Shown here piece by piece: positions 36,040 to 47,219 of a DNA stretch of 64,000 nucleotides. A program made the position numbers and the translations under genes. Within the stretch, counting starts at the first letter, position 1; each line of letters opens with the position of its first letter. Under the pieces are notes generated by a model. It worked only from the letters and a program-made list of their open reading frames with translations, had not been told where the DNA came from and did not search any database. The stretch lies in the NCBI GenBank assembly GCA_003586115.2, contig QVOM02000049.1:16435470-16499469 (forward strand). Direction: 5' to 3'. The stretch comes from Salvator merianae (Eukaryota > Chordata > Lepidosauria > Squamata > Teiidae).

Positions 36040-36220
36040 CCAAGCTGTCATAGTGCTTGATGTACCTCAGGGAGAAGAGCATTCCATAACCTAGGGCCTA
36101 CGACTAAGAAGTGCCTGTCATGTGCCACTACCCCTTGAACCTCAAGGGGTAGTGGCCCTAATGGAAGGTTATAGAAGGAGGCCTTCCTTCAAATACTGTA
36201 GTAACAGTTCGTCTCACTTA
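36040..36220 (-). mobile_element. LINE fragment, minus strand
   Basis: CAGGGAGAAGAGCATTCCAT, TAGGGCCTACGACTAAGAAG and the following CCCCTTGAACCTC resemble the 3' region of the LINE at 17020-17120. It is cut by the family B element starting at 36221. Confidence 0.5.
36124..36156. repeat. perfect 15-bp hairpin
   Basis: GCCACTACCCCTTGA (36124-36138) and its exact complement (36142-36156) flank a 3-base loop ACC. Confidence 0.9.
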
Positions 36221-37258
36221 AGACCTGTTCGTATCTACTTTCTAGTGAGCAGTGGGATGCTCACTAGGCAGGCCCATCCACACGCCATCACTGCTGTGTC
36301 CCAGAACTGTCACAGCGGGCCTTTTCGCACTGAGGTTGGTAGACCGTTCCCAGTAGTTGGCTTCGGACCAGAGGGGTTGGAGAACGCTGGCTGCCATTCG
36401 CACTCCCGGCCAGAGGAACGGACCCGAAGCCGACCAGCAGAGGGAACAGTGCGAATGGCAGCCGCTAGTTCGCAACCGCACTCTGTACCATCCTAACCCG
36501 CTTCGTAGCATCGTACTCCGCTTCGTAACCAGGGGCTCGTTACGGAGTTGGCTTCGTAACGGTAGGTAGGCTGCCATGCCGAAAGGGCTATCCCGGGTGT
36601 GCAGCTTCGCACCGGGTACGAAAACTTCACACCCGGGTGTGAAAACTTCGCACCCCGCATGTGCAGCCGCGCCAGCCACGCCCGGCCGCCATTTCATGCG
36701 CAGCCGGGAGTGCGAAAGCACCGCGCCCGATCTTCGCTCCATCGCGCAGGTCGGGATGAAGACAAGCTTTTACTTGTCTTGCCTTACCCAACATCAGGTT
36801 CGAATCGGGTACGAAGTGGTTCAGATCGGGTGAGGCTCGTGCCCGCGGCAGTGCGAACGCTCCGTTCCAGCGAGCGGACAAGAACGTTCCACCGCTGTAG
36901 TGCGAACAGGCCCAGTTTCTCCAAGATATTACTAGCTGTGGACAGCTAAACTGCTGTCCACAGCTTGACTGGGAGCCGCTAGTGAGCTCCCAGTCAGCAG
37001 CATTCACATCCTCTTCTGGGTGCAACACTGCGAGTGACCATGGTGGCATGGCTACATCTGGGCAGTGGTACATTGTATCCCAATCGCCATGGCAATGTCT
37101 GGGTGCATGTCAGATGTTGCCATGTCTGTGTCCATGGCAACCCAGCCTGCCCTGGTCAGTCCATCTGCACTTGAAGTGCTGGCGGTCCAGTTCAGGCCTT
37201 TACTAGCTATTGGAGTGCCATACTATGCCATACCAGGCTGTTAGGTGCGAACAGACCC
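36221..37258. mobile_element. family B element, outer, interrupted
   Basis: Ends AGACCTGTTCGTATC and GGTGCGAACAGACCC are inverted repeats, flanked by TTA (36218-36220) and TTG (37259-37261). The body is split by another element at 36317-36913. Without the insert it is about 440 bp, the size of 24927-25370. It has the hairpin CTAGTGAGC...GCTCACTAG by the left end. Confidence 0.8.
36317..36913. mobile_element. family B-like CpG-rich element, inner, 597 bp
   Basis: Ends GGGCCTTTTCGCACTGAGG and GTAGTGCGAACAGGCCC, with flanking AGC and AGT. It is the reverse complement of 53131-53689 over nearly its whole length, for example around GACAAGCTTTTACTTGTCTT. It is dense in intact CpG, which suggests youth or little methylation. 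Frames of 116-166 codons over it are shadows. Confidence 0.85.
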
Positions 37259-37842
37259 TTGGAGCCCTTTATAACAAAGACAACATCTTGAATTAGGATT
37301 GATTGCAGACTAGCTATCAATGAAACTTTTTCAGGATGATCATGTTGGGCAATCTGCAGGAAATGCTCATCAGCAGTTGAATTCTATGGAAGCACCAACT
37401 TCCAAACTGTCTTCGCAGACTAATGTAGCGCACATGGCAGTTTTCTGGAGCTTTCCCTGGAGAAAGGAACAGAATCACTGTAATAAAGTATTTCCAATTG
37501 GTAGTGTGTGATTGTAGTGTATGGTGAGGCAATGACTGGGCCAGGTTGTGATCTGGAGTGAACCATTCTGTGCTGTCAAAGGCAAGCTGCAAGTTGCTGC
37601 CCAATCCCTTTAACACCAACTGCTCCTCCTTGGAACTTCAAAAACCTGAAGCTGCTCCAGCAGGAAACCATAGTATATGGTCTCAAGTGTCAAGGCAGAC
37701 AGTACCACCAAGAAGGAAAATGAGCCATAAATCATCTGTTCCTCTTTCAACAAAGACAATTATCTAGAGCCACCAAGGCGATCTCAGTGCAGTTACCTGG
37801 CCCAAATCCATTCCAGACCAACATCATCCACTTTTTTCAAGC

Positions 37843-37895
37843 AGCCAATAAGAGCACTCCTGAAGCTGGATTAAAACTTAGGTGTGACTGGGCTC
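37843..37895. mobile_element. family E half copy
   Basis: CTGAAGCTGGATTAAAACTT then AGGTGTGACTGGGCTCTTGG is only the right terminal half of family E. Confidence 0.5.
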
Positions 37896-37899
37896 TTGG

Positions 37900-39280
37900 A
37901 GTTGCCAGCATTTCCCATACAGGAAGAAAATGAGGCCACCCGATTAGGGTGACCTGCTCCAGGATAGTGTCAGATTGTTCATCTGAGAATCTGCTGCTCT
38001 GCCCCCTTTTTCTTTTGCTATTTTCATGCAGGTAGCACACTCCCGGAAGAATGATCCAGTACTGTTACACTAGGAGCTGACATAGCCGAGATGATGCCAG
38101 AGCTTTTTAAAAAGTGTGGGAATTCCCGCACTTTCTTAAATCCAGACTTTCAGCTGGATACACCTGCCATGACCCAACATGACATCTGACCTGTCTGCCA
38201 GCTCCACTGGGATGGTGGCATTTTAGCCATCATTGGTTGTGTTCACTTAAAACTCTGAGCAGAAAGCAATGAATGGGTAGTACTTGGAGATATCCCCCCA
38301 CCCCCAAATCTACTGAAATTAGTTACAAAACCTTTAAGAAGGCAAATGTAATTACGAGGCATGTTTGACCTAGTGTAGGTCTTTACTGGTTTTATAATAT
38401 GATTTTGCAGTGACAGTCTCACTGCATTGTGATATTGCAAACCTTCTGTCTGAAATGCAATACGGATTTTGTTTCAGTTCTTATACAGTCTCTCATAACA
38501 TGACTGTCCTACGCTGAATCTGCTTATATGCAATGCATGGGTATTAGATTATCTGGCATATGCAGCCCAGATAGTAAGACACTGGAAGTATGTAAATGTG
38601 AAGCATTCTACCAAACCGTATGGGAGCTTCTAGTGAGTAACATCATTAAAGCATAAAGAAATAGAATGGAAGGACATGAACAGGATATTGCAGTATTGAA
38701 ATAGCAGAAACCAATTATAGATGCACTTTTGGAACTCAAACAGACAGATATTCCAGAGAAAAAGTTTCTTGCCACTCGGGTAGAATAATATAAACAATTA
38801 AGTAAATAATAGTTCAGTAAATTTGAAAAATATGTGTAAACCTCAATGAAATGCAAAAGTTGTTTTCAGTAGATGGGCAGTAAGGGATGGGAACAGGAGG
38901 GAATATAGGGAAGTATGAGGTTAAGCTAGATGCTTCTGTGTAATAGATTGCTTCCTTTCTGTGATTCACATTTTGTTAACTGTCAAATGTCACCAGGGAG
39001 ATATGAAGTCTTTATAATTACAGCTCAAGGCCAAGGGAGAGAAATTAAGTTTCGTGCATTAATGCAGAGCTACCTGGGACAGATTTATGGTTGGTTAGTT
39101 TTCTCTTGCATATCAGAAGAGTGAATTATTCTGAAACCAGATCTGTTATGAGTGATATCTTACTTAATTTTCCATTAAAAGAAAAAGAAATTAAAAGATA
39201 TTATGAAAATATCCTTTGTCACAAGCAATTGCTGCTTGAAGTCCTGCTGAGTAAGATTTTTTTTTTTAAAAAAGCAGACT
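37900..39280. other. mostly unique DNA, nothing supported
   Basis: 38055-38235 may be an old repeat. 38880-39240 is unique and AT-rich with no coding signal. Confidence 0.3.
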
Positions 39281-39738
39281 CTTAGGGCATTTCCGCACTA
39301 ACTTTAAACCAATCCATGAAGGGGTCTAGTGGTCACCCTTCTGCATGGTGAACTGATTTAAGGAAGGCCACGCCCACTGCTAGTACACTCCGTCCACGTT
39401 GGATGGAGCGTAGCCCAGACTAGGCAGCCAAAATGTCTGCCTAGACCGGGATACAAATAGACCATTTATAAAAAGATTACCAGTGGACTAGGGGCTGCTA
39501 GAATAGAATAAGGAGGTGTACAGAAGGGCATTCCCCTTTTGGGCCAGTTTAATGGGGGACCCATTTTGGTGGCACACCACATTTGGCTGCTGAAATGAGT
39601 CCCCCAGAGCTCTGTAAGCTAGGAACTTACGTTCCTGGGTTACTGGAGTTATCAGAGACCGGCTCCAAAGATGACCTGGATGGCTTGATCCAGTACAGCT
39701 GGCCCTCTTCAGCTGCTGGCCTGTTCCAGCTTGACCTG

Positions 39739-40699
39739 GGGACTTTTCGCACTTTCCACCTGAGCAGGGGATATCCCACTCTAAAATGGAACAGACAACA
39801 TGGTGAGGTAGCCATCCACACTGCGAGGACTGGAATAGCCTGGAACTGGGCTTCCAGGACTCGCAGCGCGAATGCTGGCAGCCTGCCATGACAGCAGCTG
39901 CAGGAACATCTGGCCACTTCCATGTTGACTGGGGTCGCAGCGTGTGATTGTGCAGCTGCTGTCAGGTCCTGCAGCATTTGCACCTGGAAGTTGGTGCAAA
40001 CACTGGGCCTGTTCACACTTAGCAAGTAGTATATTTCAGGATGCTAGCTAGAACGCAGGATCTGCACTTGCAAACAGCCCCAGCTGACCCAAAAGCTACC
40101 GAAGCCCACCTGATCTTTACCTGAATCCAACCAGCTGTGGTCAACTAAATTGTAGTCTCCAACCTGGCCTGCGCGATCAGATGAGGATCAGGGAAGGTGC
40201 TGGGTTTTTCCGGGTTCAAAATGGCAATGGGGCAGGGCCAGCAGGGCCAGCAGGGCCACGCAGGTGCAGTCTACCAGTTTGCACCCCAGTTTGGACCTTA
40301 GGGTCTGGACCCTGGTGACCTTTTCGGACACAGGTTCGAACACAGACTCTCTGGGTTCAAACACAGGTACCAAACTAGTGCACTCCCATTCACACTACAA
40401 CCAGTGCTGGTCGGCGTGCGGAGTGTTCCAGCGCTGACAGGTGTGAAGACCCCTCTCCATACCTGAACCCGACCAGCCCAAACTGTGCTAGTTAGACTGT
40501 TATACTGTCGTATGTGTGAACAGGCCCACTGTGTACTGGGAGAAGTCCAGCTGCTTCTGGGACAGCTGTGGACAACAATTTAGTTGTCCATAGCTAGCAG
40601 CATTCAGGAGCATCTGCAGATGCTCCTGAATGCCTGGGCGTCCACAAAATGCAGATGCACTGTGCTAGTGAGCATCCAGACCAAAGTGCAAACAGGCCC
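39739..40699. mobile_element. family B element, middle of the nest
   Basis: Ends GGGACTTTTCGCACTTTCC and AAAGTGCAAACAGGCCC, flanked by an exact CTG duplication (39736-39738 and 40700-40702). It has the subterminal TTTCCACC palindrome and the hairpin series AGCTGTGGACA...TGTCCATAGCT. It is split by 40005-40527. Confidence 0.88.
40005..40527. mobile_element. family B element, innermost of the nest, 523 bp
   Basis: Ends GGGCCTGTTCACACTTAGC and ATGTGTGAACAGGCCC, flanked by an exact ACT duplication (40002-40004 and 40528-40530). It is a sister of 23921-24425. Removing it with one ACT restores a continuous middle element. Confidence 0.93.
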
Positions 40700-40799
40700 C
40701 TGATCTTATTGGAACGATCCAGACCAGGTAAGTGCAAAAACGGCCTTAGTGTCCTCACCAAGCACTGGGTCTTGTTTCTGTCATCTTCCTTTGGAGAAA

Positions 40800-41545
40800 G
40801 TATTCAGGTTACACTCTGCAAAAATTAAAGTGCTGTGTTCAGCTGTGCCCATGGTTAGCTTTGTAACTGCTCCTTGCTTCTAGGTCAAGGGCTCTCCCTA
40901 TGGCAGAGTGCCAGCTTTATCCCTGGGCTCTCATAATCCTCTGAAATAAATAAACTTTCCACTGAAATCCTCTGCAGCTCCACTTCTAACTGCTGCTTCT
41001 AGTATGATGCTCTTTTATATTTTTGTGGAATTAAAAATAACTCGAAGGAGGAAAAAGAAGAGTCAGAAACAATGCAACCATTGTAGGCTGAGGATAGAAT
41101 TCCAAAAATAATCCAAATTGTGTGTTTTAAAGGGTATCTTTGTATGCAGTCTTAACACCAGATTTCAACATTTATTATTAGACTAAATGAAAGTGCCTTG
41201 GATTAGAAGTGTGATCTGATTGGCTAACAGTGTTATTGCACTATGGGTATCAATCATCACAGCTAAACATCTGCACAAACAGATTGAAATAGTTTTGTCC
41301 TGCTTCAAGGCAAAAGGATGAGTTAAAAGAAAAAGTAATGTCATCGCAAACATTGAGAAGATATAGCTTACGGAAACGAAGCCATTCCTCTCTGAATATT
41401 AATTTATAAAACTATACAGTCAATGAAAGTTTCACAGAGTAAAGTTGTCCCACCTCCAACTCTGAAGATTTCTAGCCCAATACTAAAAGGAAAAGTTGTT
41501 TGTAAGGGCAAGGCTTTGTCATAAAATGTTGTGGATTGTCTGTGG
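40800..41545. other. unique AT-rich DNA, possible conserved element
   Basis: 41000-41400 has no repeat match and contains GATTGGCTAACAG and homeobox-like TAAT motifs. No coding frame. Confidence 0.2.
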
Positions 41546-41548
41546 CAC

Positions 41549-41721
41549 AGACCTAGGTCAGGATCGGGTAAGGCTACTGGCATTCGCACCGTAAATGTCA
41601 GTACCTGCTTCAGGTAAGTAATTAGGACCCCACAGTGCAGACAGTGTCCGTGCTGCGTGGTCTGTTCCACCTTAGTATGGGATAATTACGCCATTCTAAG
41701 GTGGAAAGTGCAAAAAGGCCC
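41549..41721. mobile_element. family B fragment, right end only
   Basis: It ends GTGGAAAGTGCAAAAAGGCC and has the palindrome TTCCACCTTAG...CTAAGGTGGAA before it. No left terminus was found. Confidence 0.6.
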
Positions 41722-41779
41722 TTTGAGCAGGCAAACTGTGCACTCTTGCGAGACGACTTTCTTGTGATATTTTTTTCCT

Positions 41780-41860
41780 GGTTGGCCACTGTGAAAAGAC
41801 TGTTGGGTTAGAAGGGCCGTGGCTCTGATCCAATGGAGCAGTCTTTCTGAATTTACATAA
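41780..41860 (+). mobile_element. family G LINE 3' UTR fragment
   Basis: TTGGCCACTGTGAAAAGACT then GGCTCTGATCCAATGGAGCA is a diverged piece of the UTR seen at 8895-8960. Confidence 0.45.
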
Positions 41861-42157
41861 ACTGTTTGTGTCTCTCCCCACCACTTCTTCCTCATCAACA
41901 GCAGCATGAGCACTTCTGACATCAGATGAGGCAAACAGGAGCCTTCAAGACTTTCTGCCACACGTCGCAAAAGAACTTAGCAGATGATGGATATGATACA
42001 TTTTGACTTTATAAGGAGGCAATATCTGCTACTCTTTCTCTCTGAAACAACAAGTGTAGCATCTACAGTTCTCTTAGACTGAGTCAGAAGTGTGCTGGGT
42101 TCAGGAGCACTCTTACTGTCTGCTGATATAAAGCGGTTCCTGCCATTGCTGCTCAGT

Positions 42158-42604
42158 GAACTTTTTTGTACTTTCCACTGTGGAATGATTGCCAGTGAAC
42201 ATTCCATGGTGGAACAGACCTCACAGCATGGCAACCATTTGCACTGCAAGACCTGGAACATACGGGCAACAGGCTTCCAACATTCACAGCATGAATGCTG
42301 GGGGACTGCACCATGGCAGTGGCCAGAGAAACTTCCAGTCACTGCCATGGCAACTGGGAACGTGGCACAACTGTGCAGTCTCAGCCACACCATGTAACTA
42401 TGCAGCCACAGCCACACCACACCATGTAGCATTTGCACCCAGAACAGCTCCCGGTACAGCTGTGGAGCACAATTTGCTCCAGTTACAGCACAATTTTGTG
42501 CTCCACAGCGAATGGCAATCAGGAGCAGCTATACTCTGCTCCCGATTGTAAGGGCCTCTGCATGGTGCATACACACTTCACTAGCGAAAAGTGAAAAAAG
42601 GCCC
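42158..42604. mobile_element. family B hairpin-chain element, 447 bp
   Basis: Ends GAACTTTTTTGTACTTTCC and AAAAGTGAAAAAAGGCCC, with flanks AGT and ACT. A subterminal palindrome TCCACTGTGGAATG...CATTCCATGGTGGA is near the left end, and hairpins such as GAGCAAATT pairs are near 42470. Confidence 0.65.
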
Positions 42605-43741
42605 ACTGGAAACAGGAACAGTCTAGGACCTTTTCCAGAGCCAGAAATATTTTGCTAGGCTTCAGAAGATGACCCACTTCCAGACCAGCTTTGAAGAGAG
42701 GTCTTGAAAGTAGGTCAGGGCAGGCCTGCTGTCTTCTTGATGGGTGCCAGGGAGTTCTGTACCACCTGCTACAATCCTGGCACACAATGTTTGATCTAGG
42801 ACAGCATCAGTCTCTGCTAAGCATGCCTTGGGCATGTGTGTGAAAGTTTCCAAAATGTCTTAGGCCTGCATAAAACAGGGCCTAATCCAGCACAGGAAGA
42901 TGCCTGTAGGGAAAAATTTAAGTTTCTGTGTTTGAAATATAATACAAGAATGCATTCCACAGCTCCTGAAAGACACACCATCTCCATATGACAAGAGACA
43001 GTGCAGGATATTAAAAAGATCCTGTGATTGCTTCTACCTACCACCCACCACAAGCAGCAAATACTGGCATAGATTTGCTTACCTACGTGTCTGGTGGGGT
43101 ACATATGCAGTCGCCTCACTGGGAACTTCTGGGGGTCAGGCAAGCACTCACCCTCTTTGTTGTTTTTCAGATGCTCGCCACCTCCCAGAAGTTCCTTTTA
43201 GTGCACTGCTGAAAAGGCCCTGGCCAGGAACTGCTAAGGCCAGGAACTTTCATTCCAGGCCTTCAAAAGCTGGGCCCAGCCTTCAGTCCTGAAGGCCGGG
43301 GGTGGATTATTTGAAATGTGGACAGCCCTTGGAGCAGGCTATCAGTAGGCTGGGCCAACACAATGCATTGGAGCCAATGCAGTGCAGAAATGGCCAGAGA
43401 TACTGTATACTCTGCCTGTCCTTCCAAGAAACTACTGAAATATCCTTGAAAGGGCTACAAGGTCTTACTAGAAACAGCTCCAAATGATGCACATTTGTTT
43501 ATTCAGCAGTCAAACCTGATTTGATGGCCCCTAACATCACCATCTATCCTTTTCATTCTTTTCATTCTTTTCATTTTTATCTAAGTTTAGAAAGATTTTC
43601 TCAGAATTTAATCACGGTCAATTTATCCACACAAGTTTATTTGTTTTATTTACTTGTGCAATGCAGTTGTTCCTCATTATCTTCTGCGGGTTCTTTTCCA
43701 GGAAAATGTTGCAACTGTAAAAATTCATAAATAATAAATGA
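42605..43741. other. no supported gene
   Basis: 43130-43290 includes family C-like text (CCAGGAACTTTCATTCCAGG). The rest shows chance frames only. A small CATTCTTTT repeat lies at 43548-43577. Confidence 0.35.
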
Positions 43742-43970
43742 GAGAGAAGCTGCATTCACACCTAAATTTTAATCCAGCTACAGTCCACTTTCTGAATGAG
43801 AGAACACATGAGCAAAGTGACAGACGGTTTTCTTCTGGCATTATCTAACTCAGAAAAATCCTCCTTTGGGTTAGATAATGTGGAAAGAAGATGATGAGTC
43901 TGTTTGCTGGTGTATTCCCTCATTCTGAAGGTAGAATGAAACTGGATTAAAACTTAGGTGTGAATGTGTC
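43742..43970. mobile_element. family E palindromic MITE
   Basis: The left end GAGAAGCTGCATTCACACCT mirrors the right end AACTTAGGTGTGAATGTG. This is the best preserved copy of the family here. Confidence 0.7.
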
Positions 43971-43973
43971 AAA

Positions 43974-44153
43974 GGCCCTTTCTGCACTTGGCTTTATTCT
44001 GGATTATATCCCACAACAGGGACCTGCTATCCACACGCTATTGGAGTTTACAGCAGGCCCTGCATGGGGCCTGCCATAGTTCCTACTAGCATGCAGATGG
44101 CAGGTCCCTATTCCAGGATATAATCTGGTATAAGGCCAAGTGCAGAAAGGGCC
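43974..44153. mobile_element. family A palindromic element, 180 bp
   Basis: Ends GGCCCTTTCTGCACTTGGC and GCCAAGTGCAGAAAGGGCC are perfect complements. It begins four bases after the end of a family E element. Flanks AAA and CTA do not match. Confidence 0.85.
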
Positions 44154-44298
44154 CTAGATGCTTCAAACACCCCCATCTCCACCTGAAAAAAAAAGCCATG
44201 TGATTTTCCTTGTTTAAGGCAATTGTGAAGACTTTCAGTAAAGTAATTCAGCTTCTTAGGCACCACTACCTCTATACAACCACTGAAATACTGAATAT

Positions 44299-44520
44299 AA
44301 GAACATAAGTGGAGCCCTGCTGGATCAGGTCATGGCCCACTGGTCTCACACAGTGGCCCACCAATTGCTTCTGGGCATTTGCAAGCAGAATAAAAAGACA
44401 AAATCTTCACCTGTCTTCCACTCCCTGCACATGGCCTTTAGAGGAATCCTGCCTGTCTCTAGGCATCCATTCTAGTAGCTATTGAATACACCTGACCTCT
44501 ATGAATCTGTCCAATCCATT
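44299..44520 (-). mobile_element. family G CR1-like LINE 3' UTR, minus strand
   Basis: It starts AAGAACATAAGTGGAGCCCT and runs in reverse to the ORF2 end (CTATGAATCTGTCCAATCCA, the complement of the text near 8735). Confidence 0.8.
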
Positions 44521-44549
44521 GTTAAGGTGCCACTGATTTATTAATATTG

Positions 44550-45690
44550 ATTGTCTGAACATCATGTCAGCAATGCCATTGACTTCTTTGGGTGCTTGAC
44601 TTTTATGTTAGATTTGCTAGACTGGCCCTTCATGGTTCCCCAGCCCCCAGTTTTACACAGGCAGCAATTACTTGCATATCTTAGTTTTGTACTACACTGT
44701 GGTTTGTGGGAACCAATCTATAGTGTTATACGAGAAATTACTGCATGTGTACTTTCTTTCTATCTCAACAGAAACTCAAGTGAGTCAACAGTGTCAAACA
44801 GTGGAGGGAAAGGTTTTTGGTCTGATAATATTAATAATGAAATTTTTCATCAAGGATGTTTTGCTTAATTCCTGAATTACTAAGGAATTTACTGAGCTAC
44901 AAAGAAAAAGAGACTAAAAGCAGCAGTATAGTTAGTAGACATTTCCATCAATACTGAAAGTAAGCAAGATAAAAATTCACCACAGATTTTACATATGTCT
45001 GTGTAGTGACTAGCTACAAGCTAATATTAGAAAGCAATATCCCACTAATATCTTTAAATCTGTGCCACTAGATTGTGTAGAATCTGCTAGCATCTTCTAC
45101 TAATTCCCTTCCCCTACCAAATCGTTTGTAGGTAAGGTAAATAAAACTATTGGAAAAACTGCATAATGATACATTCTTGGCATTAAAATCAAGATAACAA
45201 AGTATTTGCAAGAGATTTTATTAGCCAATGTTTTGTAACATCAAGCTCATAGAGGAAGCAGAAAGTTCAGAGCAGGAACAACCCACAAAATAATCTTGGC
45301 ATGCTGCCACCTAGAGACCAAAATAAGTAATGCGGTTGATTTCCACTGGAGGCATGTTTCTTGTTACAAGGCCACAGTGACTTCTGTCACAAGCAGCTGT
45401 GACTTCTGCATGCTTTCATTGACAATTCAAGGGCTTCTAATATTTGAAATGTAAGCAGTGGGAAGTTGTCATTGAAGGGCAGCCTCCACATGGTAATGTT
45501 GTCTGAGCTGCTTGAAAACACATTAATCTTGCACTTAGAACATACCTGCTTAACTGAGGATGCCTTCCTTCATAGCTTTGTGACTGCTTAGTTGAAGTGA
45601 ACCTGGGGCTCTTGATCCACACAACAACTGGGGGAGCAGAAATGGAGCTGGAATAGATTTGGGCCTGACCAGGCCACATCACAGTAAGTA
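44550..45690. other. unique DNA, nothing supported
   Basis: Frames up to 105 codons (44551-44868 plus) lack family signatures. Confidence 0.35.
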
Positions 45691-45701
45691 AGCATATCAT
45701 G

Positions 45702-45881
45702 GGCCCTTTCTGCACTTGGCTTTATTCTGGATCATATCCCAGAACAGGGACCTGCTATCTGCATGTTAGTAGAGTTTACATCAGGCCCTCCATGGGGCCT
45801 GCCATAGTTCCTACTAGCATGCAGATGTCAGGTCCCTATTCTGGGATATAATCTGGTATAAGGCCAAGTGCAGAAAGGGCC
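45702..45881. mobile_element. family A palindromic element, 180 bp
   Basis: Ends GGCCCTTTCTGCACTTGGC and GCCAAGTGCAGAAAGGGCC, with an exact ATG duplication at 45699-45701 and 45882-45884. Confidence 0.9.
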
Positions 45882-45902
45882 ATGTAGTCTCCTAGAGACT
45901 TA

Positions 45903-46082
45903 GGCCCTTTCTGCACTTGGCCTTAAACCAGATTATATCCTGGAATAGGGACCTGACATCTGCATGCTAGTAGGAACTATGGCAGGCCCCATGCAGGGCC
46001 TGCTGAAATCTCCACTAGTGTGTGGATAACAGGTCCCTGTTCTGGGATGTAATCCGGAGTAAAGGCAAGTGCAGAAAGGGCC
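45903..46082. mobile_element. family A palindromic element, 180 bp, second of a pair
   Basis: Same ends, with its own exact TTA duplication at 45900-45902 and 46083-46085. It lies 21 bases from the previous copy. Confidence 0.9.
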
Positions 46083-46089
46083 TTAGACC

Positions 46090-46905
46090 CAGCAGATGAG
46101 TTGGGTGAACTAGTCATCTGATCAAAGGATCAACCTTCTGCATTTATCATACTCAGGTGATCGCATCAAATGAAGTCAGGAAGTAAAGTCAGTTTCAGCC
46201 CACACCTGTATGTAGTGCCCTTATTGGTGCCAGCGCCTTTGCAGATGAAAATTAACTTTGTATTTGTATGCTCCAACACTATGGGTAATTTCAGATGTAG
46301 GTGGCTTACTAACATTCACTATCATCCTAGCCACTTTAACCTGTATGTGCACTGTATATTAATTTGTTTATAAAGTTTATTTATAAATGTTTTTATAAAG
46401 TGTGCAGGTGACAAGTGGGGTTAAAATACTTTAATCTATAAATATATGAATATATAGCCTACAGGAAGATAGTTGCTCTTATTTCCTACGGGGGGAGGGG
46501 GCAACCTTAATCAGAAACACAATACGTGGAGAAGAATTAAAAACTCTTGCCTTCTTGCAATGGCTCTAATAGGGACTGGTACATCGCTCCCGCTGTGCCT
46601 GCAATTTAGGAGAGGAAAAAGAAATAACTGAACAGGCAATGCTGTTTAGAACCAAAGGATTTGTTCCTTGAAAAGGAACATACCAGAAAGTCTGTGAAGC
46701 TCTAGAGCAACCTATTAAATTCCATTGTGGAAGCAGCCTGCGATTACAATGGCAGCATATGGATAGCAATGATGCCACCAAATTATATACCCCTTTTTCA
46801 TGCAACACAAAGAAAATTTGAAACCCTGACTAGACGTGCATACCTATTCCTTTGCATCGGGAATAGATAATCTGTGGCCTTATAGATGTTGTTGAGTCAC
46901 AGGGC
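46090..46905. other. unique DNA, nothing supported
   Basis: AT-rich, with (TTTATAAA)-like text at 46370-46400 and no gene signal. Confidence 0.35.
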
Positions 46906-46906
46906 A

Positions 46907-47187
46907 TTGAGTCACGGTGGCGCAGAAGGCTAAGGCACCGATCTTTCACTAGGAGGATCGAAGTTTAAGGCCCCTGTCTGCCGTGTAGAGGGGATGAGCG
47001 CCCTCTACTGGCCTCTAGCTCCAGCCAACCTAGCTGTTCGAAATGGAAGTAATTGCAAGTAGATAAATAGGGAGCATCACATTGTGTGATGCGGAAGATA
47101 GATAGATGTAAGCCTTCGGGCAAAAAATAACCTTGTAAGTCGCTTTGAGTCAGCTTCGGCCGAGAAAAGCAGGGTATAAAAACCAAG

Positions 47188-47219
<32 letters not shown>
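46907..47219 (+). mobile_element. tRNA-derived SINE with (GTT)n tail
   Basis: The head has a polymerase III A box TGGCGCAGAAGG (46918-46929) and a B box-like GATCGAAGT (46956-46964), spaced 26 bases as in tRNA genes. A body of about 170 bases follows. The 3' part, AAGTCGCTTTGAGTCAGCTT then GCAGGGTATAAAAAC, resembles a LINE tail, the usual SINE partnership. It ends in (GTT)n at 47187-47219. The B box has one base off consensus. Confidence 0.82.

Larger units (their letters stand above)
39285..40745. mobile_element. family C element, outermost of a three-level nest
   Basis: Ends GGGCATTTCCGCACTAAC and GTGCAAAAACGGCC are inverted repeats flanked by an exact TTA duplication (39282-39284 and 40746-40748). 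It carries the family C ACCCATTTTGGTGGC block near 39560. Its right terminal piece resumes after the inner element (40700-40745). Net length without inserts is about 500 bp. Confidence 0.85.

Noticed and set aside
36317..36913. Apparent second CpG island
   Set aside because: The CpG density belongs to a transposon with defined ends and a sister copy at 53131-53689.
36242..37073. 166- and 148-codon minus frames
   Set aside because: Both lie inside the nested transposons 36221-37258.
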